Below are positions 35,528 to 46,260 of a DNA stretch of 64,000 nucleotides, piece after piece. The stretch's first letter is position 1. Each line of letters starts with the position of its first letter. The notes under the pieces were generated by a model. It worked only from the letters and a program-made list of their open reading frames with translations. It was not told where the DNA came from and ran no database searches. The DNA comes from Lepeophtheirus salmonis (taxonomy: Eukaryota > Arthropoda > Copepoda > Siphonostomatoida > Caligidae). The stretch is from contig NC_052137.2 of the NCBI RefSeq assembly GCF_016086655.4, positions 36,662,007 to 36,726,006 of the forward strand. The letters are read 5' to 3'. Both the position numbers and the translations under genes were made by a program.

Positions 35528-37199
35528 ATATAAATCAATCTAGCAAAGTTGGTTTGTCTGTGGAGGAATCATTTTTAAAGAACAATCTTGTATAGCTAAT
35601 GTTCATTGCATCGCTATTAAAAAAGAAAAGAAAACAAGAGAAGTTATATAAAATAATGAATGTGATTTTAAAAGAGGTTTAACAACGTGCATATGTAGCT
35701 ACAACTCAACATGCTATATAAAAAAAAATTGAGTACACATCTAGTAGGACGGTTACGGTATGGGGTTGTACCACAGTTCGGCCAGCTTTTACCAGAGCAA
35801 TTGCTTTGTTTATATTTTTTTACAAAATCAAACATATATTTTGACTCTTAATATTGTGGCCTAAATATTTAGGGAACTAATATTAATGATTTCTTCGATT
35901 CTTTATTTTTAGTTATTTCGAAGTAATCTGTATTGATAAAAAAACACATTTCATTTATGCACCATCAACCAAAAAATAGTTATGGATAGAAAATTTGATA
36001 TGGAGATATGATGAATCCCCGCCTACTAAACAAGCCTACATGGCAGACCTACGCAGAAATAAAACATTATCAAATAGAAATTGAAAAAGTTTACTTACAA
36101 AATGATTAAATCCATCCCAGTTGACGGAAACGCAGAGGTATGGTAGAGATATAATTTAAATAAATTTTTAAATAATACTTCACAACTACAAGTACGTTTG
36201 TATCAATTGAAATAATTTTTTCGTCAGTTAACGATGTTGTGACACTAATCAATTCATGTCTATTATAGGAAATATAGATAAGCTAATCTTTTTGTCAAAA
36301 AATATTATTACTGAACCCATGCATAAATATCAATCTTTGTTTTTTTTAGCTAAGTTAAGTATATTTAGGAATCATTTATTTGTACAGAAAATAAATTATT
36401 AAAAAATAAAATATCGAAAAAACATGAAAAACTACATTGATTATATCTACTACAGACTTTAGACATAAGATAAAAGTTGTTCAGAACATTGAGCTACGTA
36501 CTTAAGTTAATGTGAATTTATTATTGTGTGTATGGACATAAAAAGAAAGAAAAGACTCAAAACGTAAAAGATTGTTGTTCTACTAAAGTTTCATTACTCA
36601 AAACATTTCGTTGTTTTGTTGGGCATCATTTATTTTCCATGCATACACCGCATCATTTCCAAAGCATTAAGCATATTAACTTTAAATAGAGTGATTATTC
36701 AATTTGTATTTAACGTTTAACTAAAATAGTTATAGATTTATGATAGTATAAAATAATGCATGCCGAATTTCTGGGGTATACTTTTCTTGGTGTAAAACCT
36801 TGAGAAATCCGGGAAAATATTCTCCTGACAGAAAATATAAGTAACATCATGATATTGGCTCGAATAATGCAAAACTATGTTCATACAATGTATTCTTTCT
36901 CTTATATTTTTAAAATAATTTTACAAGTTTTATATATATATATATAAGCCTCAGGTTTTGATTCATCTACATATGAACTCTAGGTATTTATCGATAAGTA
37001 TTATTGCATACCCTAAATGATTTGATATATAGTTTATTTCAAAGATATTTATTGATTGAAATAGTTGATTGACTGATTTATAAAACTTTTATTCGTTTTA
37101 TTATTAAAGATATTTGAGTGAAAGCACTTGTTCAAAAAGATTTGCCCTTTAATTATTATTAATAATGATATATAGTCGTGTACTATCAGAGCATTTCTG
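35528..37199. other. AT-rich stretch, no gene
   Basis: Apart from an AT microsatellite (36931-36946) I see nothing supported. Confidence 0.4.
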
Positions 37200-37320
37200 A
37201 CTAATTGAAGGTCAATAATGATTATGTATCAGGTTAAACGCTCCAAAAATGCTATGCTATTATTGCTGTTGATGGTCTAGCTCTTTTTGAGGTAATCAAT
37301 TAATATTATACCATGCCCAT
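37200..37320 (-). pseudogene. mariner transposase relic, 3' part beyond an insertion
   Basis: On the minus strand the sequence right after the insertion reads HGIILIDYLKKS, a stop, then TINSNN and IAFLERL, matching the mariner block GIIxIDYLxKGxTINxxYY. It continues the relic at 39025-39440. Joining across the insertion, with one copy of the 8-bp flank, keeps the frame (…NMHGIILIDYL). Confidence 0.65.
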
Positions 37321-39024
37321 TAGGGTGCATCAGACCCTCAAAGTAAAAAAATACTGACTTGGCAGTATGATAAAAAGGTTCAACCTATAATAAAAACACA
37401 CTGTATGAAATATTTTTATTCAAATAACTTTTACTGGTGTCATCTTAAGTATTTTGAAATGAGAATATTATAGTTTAGGGTTATATCTTCAGTGGGATAC
37501 AAAACTTATGGGTACTTTAACAATCAAGATTGTTAATGAAGAGCGGCAGACCGTATCGATCAGTGATGGGATTCCATCTAACAAAACAGGTGCTGACCGA
37601 CGGTCAGGAAACATTATAACAGAAATGAAAAAACACGGAAATGTAAAAAATCAGTTGTATCGAGGGTGTTTGACTCAAATGCCTGTGACACAAGTCGTGG
37701 TAGAGTTGCTTGTATTTGTATTCAAAAGCCCTTAGGACGGCTGGATGTTTGAAGTTGCGGGTTTCTTTTACAACACAATATATTATCATTGTCAATTGAT
37801 ACCATTTATTCCAAATATCAGAGTGAGAAGTTATATATCTATGTCAATTTTGTATGTTTCAATTCAAGTTTATGACACAGTTCATAGTGGAACACATGTA
37901 CAAGAGCTGTGGATATCCTGGGAATGATTTGTGTCTGTAACAGAAATCCAAGCAATATAAAGTAATCAATCTAACCGTGTCTAAGAGTACAATATCTGCT
38001 TTATCTCGTCATCTGTGCTATTTAACCCCGGAAAAAGGTAAACTTGCCCTATCAGTGATTTAACTCCATCAAGTGAGCGATACTATATTGCTAAGAGTCT
38101 CATAGTAATGAAGTATAAACTCGGTAGCAGGCAGGTCATAGATATACATATATTGCTTTGGTATAGGTTTTGGAAAAACAAGTTTTCCAATAAACATAAC
38201 ACAGTCTACGACACTTGCAGATTTAGTTTCATGCAGCTCATTAATTTGTCGCTCTATTTGTGTTCCAAATGAAAGAACAATTCCATTATGTCATTAATGA
38301 CTGTACAAAATTAGAAGAATGTTTTACATGTAATAAAAACATATATGATTACGTACGAGAAAGCTAATGTCATAGGGAGTAAACATGAGTAGCTTTGAAG
38401 ATTATCACTTTGTAGTACCTTTGATTTGTTTATTTTGGACTTTGACCATCAAAAAAATTAATTCTAGTAGTTTTTTATTAACATCGAAAACAAATAATAC
38501 TATTTGAAGTCTCATGTATTGTGCAAGAAAGTATTAACAGGAAATATATCTTTATCATTTAAATCACTTTTGCCTCATTTATTTAGTTAATGGACATGAA
38601 TCTTGTTATATTCCAATTCTTTAACCTTTGGTGTGGGCCCGGTAAATGTTACCCAAAATTTATGAAATTTCTACAAAACAAAAAAATTATGAAGTAAAAC
38701 ACGTTTGGTATACCTTTATAACGAAATAAAAACATTTTTAAAATCATGGGGGTTTGATGCACCATAGTACCCATATGTTTTGAATACCACTGAAGTGATG
38801 CAATTTCTTTTGAAAAAACAAAATAAATGGTTAGCATTGCTTGCCATATTAAACTAACCATATACTATAATTTTCTCATTTCAAAATGCTAAATGTGAAA
38901 TCGGTAAAATTTATTCTAATTTATAAATATCTCATAATGTGTGTTTTTATTATAGGATGAACATTTTTATCATACCACCTAAGCAATATTTTTTATTTGT
39001 GGCTAGGGTCTCTAATGCCCCCTA
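37321..39024. mobile_element. hAT-like insertion with long inverted repeats
   Basis: The left end begins TAGGGTGCATCAGACCCTCA. The right end in reverse begins TAGGGGGCATTAGAGACCCT. The two sides stay alignable for about 190 bp (for example CCTATAATAAAAACACAC and TTTTGAAATGAGAA in both). Flanks are ATGCCCAT and ATGCATAT, a 6/8 match of the length expected for hAT. The element sits inside a mariner relic. Its interior has a 75-codon plus frame (37508-37735) and a 70-codon minus frame (38649-38861) that I do not recognise, so it may be non-autonomous. Confidence 0.7.
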
Positions 39025-39440
39025 ATGCATATTGCACATGCTATAGCATTCCCAGTAGGCTTTGCGTCTTTCCACCCTTTAGATTCGGGTTATCAACTGC
39101 AGTCTACTTGACTGATTGTCGATTGGATTCTGAAGTGTAGCGATGGAGCCATGTTTCATCAATAGTCCAATATTGTCTAAAAAAATCGTATTTATTATGG
39201 TTGTATTTCGCTATAAATTTCTCTGAATCAATAATAATTGCTTTTGATCGATTGTGAGCTCGCGTGGCACCTACTTAGTACATAAATTTTGCATATCCCA
39301 AAGGTTCATGCTTAATATATGTAACAGACTCCTTTGATACCTGTAGTATCTCAGTTAAGTCAATCAAATTCCCTTTAAGATTTTTCAACAGTATTTTTTT
39401 TTTTTACAAAAAAGCAATGCTTCATTATCACACGAAAATC
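39025..39440 (-). pseudogene. mariner transposase relic, 5' part before the insertion
   Basis: The minus-strand frame gives NLIDLTEILQVSKESVTYIK (HTH helices), then FFRQYWTIDETWLHRYTSES, NRQSVK, a stop, TAVDNPNLKGGKTQ. The first catalytic aspartate is the D of TIDETW. This is the mariner pattern WVT(M/V)DETWIHHYTPES...W...KKAKT. Stops and frameshifts are frequent. The reading is broken off by the element at 39024 and resumes at 37320. Confidence 0.75.
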
Positions 39441-39699
39441 TTTTTTATCAATTTTTTTAACAATAACAAAAGTTAACGTGTATGGTGGAAAGTTTGATAC
39501 TAACTATTACTCTCTTTTTACGAAAGAGTAATGTCTCTGGTGTTTTTTCCTGAATTTGCAACGGAAGTATGGGTCGTCTTGATACCAAACTGTAACAAGG
39601 ATCCTTGGTACCTGAAGAACTACCGAACGTTAACTATGCAGAATTCTAGATATATACCTAACTTCTAAAAGGTAGACTAAGGACAACATTCGTTTCTCT

Positions 39700-39850
39700 G
39701 TACAGACCTTGCTCAAATCATCGAGTAACACCTCTGTGAGAGCTCTAGATTTTTACAAAGGCTTTGACACGCTATTTCATGAGTTCATCATTCATTTATT
39801 TTCATCAATATGTAACAGAAAAGCCTTTGCCGCAATAAAATATTTGTAGA
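39700..39850 (+). pseudogene. reverse-transcriptase fragment (non-LTR type)
   Basis: One frame reads SVRALDFYKGFDTLFHEFII then HLFSSICNRKAFAAIKYL. The block LDFxKxFDTxxHxxL is the RT motif carrying the first catalytic aspartate in non-LTR retrotransposons (usually LDxSKAFDTVxHxxL). Only this block remains; the upstream text is in other frames. No YxDD block was found nearby. Confidence 0.5.
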
Positions 39851-39884
39851 GTTGTTAATCACGATATGTTAAAAAAAAACAAAA

Positions 39885-40045
39885 AAAATCAGAACAATGA
39901 CAACTTAAAGAGGAACAGCTAAGCTGTCGTGACGTAGATTAGCTGCAAGTAGTTATGAGAGGAAAACGATCAACACGAACCCCACTCAATGAAGGACACC
40001 ATAAGCAGAAATTACTCCGATATCGATCTTCACTAATGATTACTT
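39885..40045 (+). repeat. dispersed repeat DR1, copy D (partial)
   Basis: AACAGCTAAGCTGTCGTGAC, GAACCCCACTCAATGAAGGA and AAGCAGAAATTACTCCGATA followed by TCGATCTTCACT keep the order of copies B and C. Confidence 0.5.
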
Positions 40046-40329
40046 TATACTTAAAAGATGTCTCCCCAAATATGAAAGAAAATGATAGGATCTTTGAAAT
40101 AAAAAACATTCTTCATATTTGAAACCATCAAAAATCTCGCACGCACTTTACAGGATTGTTCAAAATGAGGTAAACATTCAGTACAATGCACTTTAATTCT
40201 TCTAAAAGTAATTTTTTGGGTTCCAAGAATAAATAAAAAAGTGATCTGCAAACCATTTTGTTTTTATAGACTAAATTTTTATTTGAATCAAAACAAGAAT
40301 ATCGAAACGATGATGCTTTTTTGATCAAA

Positions 40330-40535
40330 TGAAATTTGGTCTCATCCCTTGTCTGATTGCAATCCCAATGTAGGGGATGGTGGAGAGGAAGATCAATGCT
40401 GTCTCAAGGACCAATAAGGACAATTTAATGGCTATATGAAGGGATAACCCAGAGGAGATGGTGCGTACTGGCTTTGTCATTCCTGTCAAGAGGTTTCAGG
40501 CCGTGATTTGAGTAAATGAAGGCAATTTTGAATAA
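40330..40535 (+). pseudogene. Tc1/mariner transposase C-terminal relic
   Basis: WSHPLSDCNPN near 40340 is the block with the third catalytic aspartate (WPPxSPDxNP). After a frameshift the reading is VERKINAVSRTNKDNLMAI, a stop, RDNPEEMVRTGF, then RFQAVI, a stop, VNEGNFE with a terminal stop at 40533-40535. This is the usual tail ending in a short acidic motif near GxFIE. No N-terminal part is present. Confidence 0.7.
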
Positions 40536-40555
40536 AATTTTAATAAATTATATCA

Positions 40556-40791
40556 GAGGCGTTGCTAGCTTTCATAATTGAAGGGGTGCGTAGCCCCAAA
40601 AATTATCAACAACGTTATATAATTACTTATTTAAATAGGTTTATTTTATATATAGTTATACTAGTGGGGGGGGTAACTGTGTTACAGGGGTGAATAGAGG
40701 GGATAGAAAAAAAAAAGGCAGAAGTAAAGACACAGATAGATAGATAGAGATTTCTCAAGCCCTTCCAAAAATGGGACTAGCAACGCCACCG
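40556..40791. mobile_element. short element with GGCGTTGCTAG inverted ends
   Basis: The left GAGGCGTTGCTAGCTTTCAT and the right in reverse GGTGGCGTTGCTAGTCCCAT are terminal inverted repeats of about 13-15 bp. The 235-bp interior is non-coding, with a G run and a GATA microsatellite (40735-40750). Fragments of the same family may begin at 54945 (GTTGCAAGCTTTCATC) and 56913 (CAACTCTAGCTTTCAT). Confidence 0.6.
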
Positions 40792-41517
40792 TGTTCTTCT
40801 ATTAAATATTTGCAATATATTATTATTTTTATCGCCTAAATAGAAAATTTAGCAATTTTCTATACTAATTTACGTGTTGTACCAATTTATAGGAACCCTA
40901 TATAACATATTTTCTATAATCTTAATAGTAAGGGATACCATCATAAACTTACCACCCTAATTTCTATCTATATATATTAAACCGTTAATGGATTGTGTAT
41001 AAATAACATTTTGGGAAATTATCTATATTTGTACTTCCTACTTTTATAGAAAAACATGTGCATTAAACTGCATTGTCAAAATTTATAGCTATGCATATTT
41101 GTTTTTATTCATTATACATTAATTTTTAGGGCAAAGAGATACTGGGTATGTATGTACAATATCTATAAATTGTAAATCTAAGGAATGTGGTTATGTATTT
41201 TCATTTGGTCTAAAAACTTGGTTTTAAGTACAATATTTGTTCCGTTTGTCTTTTCAATTAGGTGGTTATTGTTAATACTATTGTTTTTGAATAAAACTAT
41301 TTCATTATTGCTATGACGGAATTATTGCAATTTGTCTGAATTTAAAAGTTTTTAAAAGGAAATCCATTATTTTTCAATTAGATGGCTATAGGAATTTGTA
41401 TCTCGCATTGTATAAGTGCGATCGAATTACATTGGATGGTGTTAGAAAAATAAGATTTTCTACTAAAAAACAGTTTTGCGACTATTTGACTCAGTCTTGT
41501 TTGAGCAGTTGTTAAAG
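40792..41517. other. AT-rich stretch, no gene
   Basis: No supported feature. Confidence 0.4.
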
Positions 41518-41686
41518 ATGGACACTAACAAAGAGAAAATAAACCATATTTTATAATTTTTCTTCGATAAAGACGAAAATGCAAGGCATGTGGCTTAAAA
41601 AATTAACAATGTGAATAGTGTTAAAAACTCTGATACTGTAACGGTTAATCAGGCAGAATTTTGGTTTCGTGTATTAAGTTCTTGTA
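41518..41686 (+). pseudogene. mariner transposase N-terminal relic
   Basis: From ATG at 41518 the frame reads MDTNKEKINHIL, a stop, FFFDKDENARHVA, a stop, KINNVNSVKNSDTVTVNQAE then FWFRVL. This is the N-terminal HTH domain of mariner proteins of the SETMAR group (ILxFFFxKGxNAxxAAxxIxxVYGxDxxxxxxxQxWFxRF). It is cut off where the SINE begins at 41687, and I do not find the continuation beyond the SINE. Confidence 0.75.
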
Positions 41687-41910
41687 TTTTTTTAATGTTC
41701 CTTTAATTAGTCAGATGGAGTTGTATTGATTAAGTATAAGCAAACATTTTAGTATTACAATGACTCCATATGACCTAGGAATATTTTTTGAATTCCATCT
41801 CAATAGTGTTTATTTCCTTCTCTAGGAACCACTGGGGTACGAACCTACGGCCATTGAATTTAAGAAAATAACTTATCCTGAGTGTGTTTTCCATGGAGCC
41901 ACGTTCCTGT
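41687..41910 (-). repeat. tRNA-like SINE, copy 3
   Basis: In reverse it starts AGGAACGTGGCTCCATGGA (A box), AACACACTCAGGATAAGTTA, then GTAGGTTCGTACCCCAG (a good B box). Next come TTCCTAGAGAAGGAAATAAA, CCTAGGTCATATGGAGTC and AACTCCATCTGACTAATTAA, ending GGAACATTAAAAA. This copy has the clearest tRNA-like boxes and the full 3' body seen in copy 1. Confidence 0.7.
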
Positions 41911-43027
41911 AATTTAAATATTTTCTATTAGAAGTATATCTTCTAACAATATTCGAGCAACATGGCTCTTATTTGTCTCAAATTATAAGTATTTTAGTCC
42001 TTTAGATATTGTAAGTAAATAAATATCATTAAATGTCGCATTTTTAAGAATTTAAAAGACAGTTTTTTAGTACAAAATGTTAATAATGTACAATGATGCT
42101 CATTATTTGGCATAAATGAAGTTTGGAAATGTATTTGATAGTCAAATCTAAGACAATTGCTTCCAAAAAACTAGATTTGAGTACTAAAAATGAAGAAACA
42201 CATCAAAATATGGATTTACTTGCGACATAATTAGGAGTAAAATACTCATAGCTAAAGGCAAATTAGAGCAATGCTATTCCAATATTTTTGAAATATATAC
42301 TTCCACCCTCTTTGCCTTATCCACACTCAAGTTAACAAACAGTAATAGTGGAATTAAATCATTTTTTTTTTAATATTAATAATTTACTAGAAAAAAATTA
42401 ATTTTTTTTTTTTGTCAAGGCCGTAACATTTATTATTGAAAAAAGTAATCAAAACTGGACACAAAATTGTGTGACACTCACTAGATTGAGAAACTTCTTT
42501 TACAACAAAAGACTCATCCAATTTTGTTGACACTAATTTTAAAACACACCTTTTCATATCTGAGCCGTTACATAACTTCTAAAATTCTGATAAAATCACT
42601 TAGGACAGGAAGAGTTACACGTTGTTGCGAAAGTGATTGTTAGATCCTATAGACACGTTCCCGGAATTCTATACACATCAAAGACAGGCTATGTGCTTTG
42701 TTTTTTTATTATGTGTATTATTGCTCTCTTGTACGTAACAACGAAATTTGGTATTATTCCTTATTTTTTAATCTGGATTGAATCCTTGATAAAGCACTCC
42801 ATATCACGGAATATTTTAATAATTGTTTTACCAATATTGTCGAGATTGGAATTATGGGAAGCTAGTAAGAAAATTTATGTAATTTAATAAAACTGACTCC
42901 ATAATTACTTGTTTGAACGATTATTATTACATTAATGATAATAATTTTTTAAAGAGACAATTATTTGGTCTTAGTTGCATAATATACTATGTACCTAGTG
43001 AATTTAAAAACACATTTCAGATCATTT
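41911..43027. other. no recognised gene
   Basis: Open frame 42633-42887 (84 codons) is hydrophobic in its middle but has no family resemblance. Otherwise A/T-rich. Confidence 0.35.
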
Positions 43028-43231
43028 TTCCTAATACCAACCTGCAATTGTGTACCAAATCATCGGAATGTATATAGAAATGCACCAAAGCAATTCATTT
43101 TGCAGATGCCCCATCACCTCAAGGTCTTTGATAGGGACTTCTGACCTCGTAAATAGTTGCCTATATCCCCAAAAATGCATAAACTTCTCCAGATCTTCTA
43201 CGGAATCATCGTATACTACTTCATATGAGAA
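43028..43231 (-). other. candidate exon-like open segment
   Basis: On the minus strand an open frame of about 67 codons runs from just after a plausible acceptor (pyrimidine-rich, ending TTCATAG) at 43232. It contains a plausible donor (CAG/GTTGGT) near 43044 and meets a stop at about 43028. It reads YEVVYDDSVEDLEKFMHFWG then YRQLFTRSEVPIKDLEVMGH. I recognise no family. It could be chance or a decayed exon linked to the duplicated segments upstream. Confidence 0.2.
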
Positions 43232-43264
43232 CTATGAAGTGCAATAAAACGACAGAATAATCGA

Positions 43265-43980
43265 TTGAAATACCCAGTGAGTAACAGAAAGAGTTATTAT
43301 CCGACCTCCAATGCTCCTTCATTGAAGTTCTTGAGTAATTTTCTCCTTAAATTCACTCTGCGTTGTATCCTACTCTAAAAACTCTGTTTCATTAATAAGT
43401 GTTATGATGTATATAACGCAGACATAACTCATCTTAATCACATTGATATCAATTGTATTTAAAAGATGGACTTTGATATGTATGGGCTCTATGAGTAATT
43501 ATATAACCTGGACACTTTAAGCTTCATCCCTCATTAGTTATTTCTTTAGTAATTATTAGTCTCTTTTGTGATTGGAAAACAAGTGGAAGATGATTCTATA
43601 CTCTTTTCTCGATAGTTTTGTCTGAAAAGTATATTCTATTCTGCTATTGCATATAAATATCTTGTATCAAATCATCCTATATTTATATTATTGAAGTAAA
43701 GAGTTATACAAAGAAAAATAGAATAGAAAATACAGTAAGGAACATAGAAATTTGTCATTCTTCACCCACAAATCCTTCATTGTAACTTTTGTGTTCAATC
43801 CTCTTATAGTCAACTTCGCTTCAACTCCTACTTTAAGTTAACTCTTTCCTTGATAGGAGTCCTTCAGTGTCCTTAAGGCCTATAACGCACACATCACAAC
43901 TAAATAGTCATTGTCGTAAATATCAATTCCATCTATAAGTTTTAATTCGTGCATTGTTGACTAAAATATAGGGAGAAAAG
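43265..43980 (-). repeat. two diverged copies of a roughly 220-bp segment
   Basis: On the minus strand 43741-43950 and 43275-43465 share, in order, AATTGATAT, TGTGCGTTATA/TCTGCGTTATA, AGTAGGA, and CAATGAAGGA followed by a G-rich end. The upper copy follows a strong acceptor-like TTTTCTCCCTATATTTTAG and opens MHELKLIDGIDIYDNDYLVV before a stop. Neither copy has a continuous frame. Confidence 0.35.
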
Positions 43981-44640
43981 AGGAGCATATTATCTTTGAG
44001 AGTTTAAAATAATCTTCTACTAGTTTTCACACTGGTTGGGTTGTCTTCAAAGCATGCTTAACAATGAGAGTATTACTGTACACAATACCTGTTTAGGAGT
44101 ATTTCTGACGAACACAACCTTTATTTTAATCAAACCCAGGAAGCTTCCCAATTTTTTTTTCGTTCTTGGATTTTTAATTATTGTTCTAGAATAAATTAGG
44201 TTCTTTAACGTTTGATTAAAATAGACAAATATAAATTATGAATAGCACTATTATTTTTAATTTGAACTTTTAAATTATTTGACCACCACCATTTTGTATC
44301 TAAATGCGTCCGTCGAACAAACAGGCTCATACTAGTTATTACTACAAATTATGATAATTTCTTTCGCGAGTTTTCCATTTTCAAGAAATATTTACTACAT
44401 TTCGGAGCTTTAAGGGCATTTTATTTCCTATCAGGAGAATTACGAGACGCATAATTATCTCTCTTCTTTGCAGATTGAGATCTTTTTCCACTAGAGAATA
44501 TTTTCTAGGTATTTATATATATGGGGTTTCAGTGATCTCTTAGGTACAATGTTATCAATTTCATGTTCATCAGAAATGTCCTCTTCTCCAACACCGTTAT
44601 AAGTTCTTTTTTCTTTGAGAGTGGAATCTGAAACACATCG
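43981..44640. other. AT-rich stretch, no gene
   Basis: No supported feature. Confidence 0.4.
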
Positions 44641-45180
44641 GAACTACCTGAAATTGGGCCACTACATGCCGGGTATTATTGCTCTGTCAACATTAAGCAT
44701 TATCAGAGTCAGGAGAAAAGTTAGGGAAAAGTCCTGTACAATAACCCGAGATATTCAATAAAAATATGTCTGGATCAGTTAGGTATCTCCCCCGACTAAT
44801 CTATTATAAATAATGCTGAAAGCATTTTGCAAAATTCCTTCACAATCTCGAAACAAAAGTGGTTTCCGTATAAATTAGCTATAGGGTCCTTATTTACAAA
44901 TAATAAGACCTCGAACCTACTTGAGAAATATTGTACCCTTTGTAATATCGAAGTAGAGTCCTCTCGCTGTCTATTCTATAGTTGTCCTAGGGTGGTCCTC
45001 GTCCGGAAGGCAGCAGAAGCATCAGTGCTTTTGGAGTGATGTTTTCGGTGAGCGAATGGCTCATAATGGTGCACCCGGTATTGGAAGAAAATATGAAGTT
45101 GGAGTACATCATAACTGACTTCCTATTATTAATTGATGAGCGTAAAAAGAGAAGTAGCTGGTCCTACGTCATTCTAAATA
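44641..45180 (+). pseudogene. non-LTR retrotransposon 3' end relic
   Basis: In frame from 44827 the sequence reads KQKWFPYKLAIGSLFTNNKT, then LEKYCTLCNIEVESSRCLFY and SCPRV. CxxC-x8-(H)xxxxC followed by a hydrophobic tail is the zinc-knuckle-like end of many non-LTR reverse transcriptases (CxxCxxxxExxxHxxxxC). Here the histidine is arginine. Upstream fragments (RYLPRLIYYK near 44780) and downstream ones (GERMAHNGAPGIGRK near 45045) sit in other frames. No poly-A tail or RT core is visible. Confidence 0.45.
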
Positions 45181-45740
45181 AAAACATTAGAAAATCATAT
45201 TAATCACCTTTCTTTGATGCACATTTCTTGTATTATTATCTGACTAATATTATATTATTTATGTTAAACAGGCGCGCTTGCTTTGTCAGGTTTTACCTGT
45301 TGTTCGTTTCTTTTTTTATTTTGTCTTTGAAGTTTAAAATATAATTATGTATGAAATTATTATCGTTTTTTCTTCTTTTAACCTAATTAAAAATGATCTA
45401 TTCTATCTTTATAATTGTTAATTTATTATAATTGTTCTTTATCAAGTTAAAGTTGGACCTAATTAAATATTAATTATGATTTAAATTGGCAAAAAAATAT
45501 AAATATATAAAAGAGTGCAATCTTTATGACCTTTGACCTTTAACTGTACGTCTGGTAATACTTCAATTACTTTATCTCCATTACACATTTCATGTGTATG
45601 TTTTGTTATCGTTCAACTCTTCTCTTGACCTATTATTTCTGTTAAACTACAGGTTAGAGCAGCAAAACGTGGACTCGAGAGATGGATTTAGAAATACATC
45701 AATAAATATATATTTTCAATAATAGGGGAAAATAAAAAAA
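45181..45740. other. AT-rich stretch, no gene
   Basis: The 15-mer GCAAAACGTGGACTC at 45662-45676 recurs inverted at 45865-45879, bracketing the next fragment. Nothing else is supported. Confidence 0.4.
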
Positions 45741-45885
45741 TCATTCAATATGGCCACCTCCATTATCATTCACAGTCTTTACACGTCGCCTGAATGCCAT
45801 GCCGAAGTTGATGACAAATTCCTCTGACAATTTGTCCCATGAAACCACTATAGAGGACTTCTGTGAGTCCACGTTTTGCTTGCAC
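45741..45885 (-). pseudogene. Tc1-like transposase C-terminal fragment
   Basis: The minus strand reads WDKLSEEFVINFGMAFRRR then VKTVNDNGGGHIE and TGA at 45741-45743. The pattern W..(L/M)SEE.(V/I)...(C)..FRRRV..V...GGHIE with stop is the standard end of Tc1/mariner-type transposases. The reading is intact but only about 45 residues long, and nothing upstream matches. Confidence 0.75.
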
Positions 45886-46024
45886 ATGATGATGAAATGA
45901 CTAAATTATTGGTGTTGTTTGTTTATGTAAAAAGGACTGGGGAAACAGAATATCAAAAAATAATCAATGAACCTTTTCATGGTAGTGAAAAAATAAATAT
46001 TAATTTACAGTCCACATTTTGCAA

Positions 46025-46260
46025 CCCTACCCTATATGGGTCATTCCATATCAAATCAACGAAAACAAATAAAAAATGTTGCCCGACCCCTCAGATTTGG
46101 ATGATTTTTGGCTCACAAGCTTAAACTCATGAGTAGATCAAGTGTGGCAAATGCCAGTACATAATTCTGAGTCATTTATGAGATATAGATACTCGTCTCA
46201 GGCCAAAATTTTCAACGTCGCTTTAATATCTTTTTTTTTCTTGTTCATGTTTTATCCATA
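46025..46260 (+). repeat. probable transposon-end sequence
   Basis: GGGTCATTCCATATCAAATC, then GCCCGACCCCTCAGATTTGG, then GATTTTTGGCTCACAAG. This text resembles widely dispersed non-coding arthropod repeat ends that I recall starting GGGTCATTCCA. The partner end was not found. Confidence 0.3.

Noticed and set aside
35216..35533. 105-codon plus-strand open frame
   Set aside because: It lies wholly inside the palindromic element and ends in its terminal repeat, and the sister copy at 6.8-7.4 kb does not keep the frame.
42633..42887. 84-codon frame with a hydrophobic middle
   Set aside because: Could suggest a membrane peptide, but there is no conserved motif or regulatory context. A/T-rich codons give hydrophobic residues by default.
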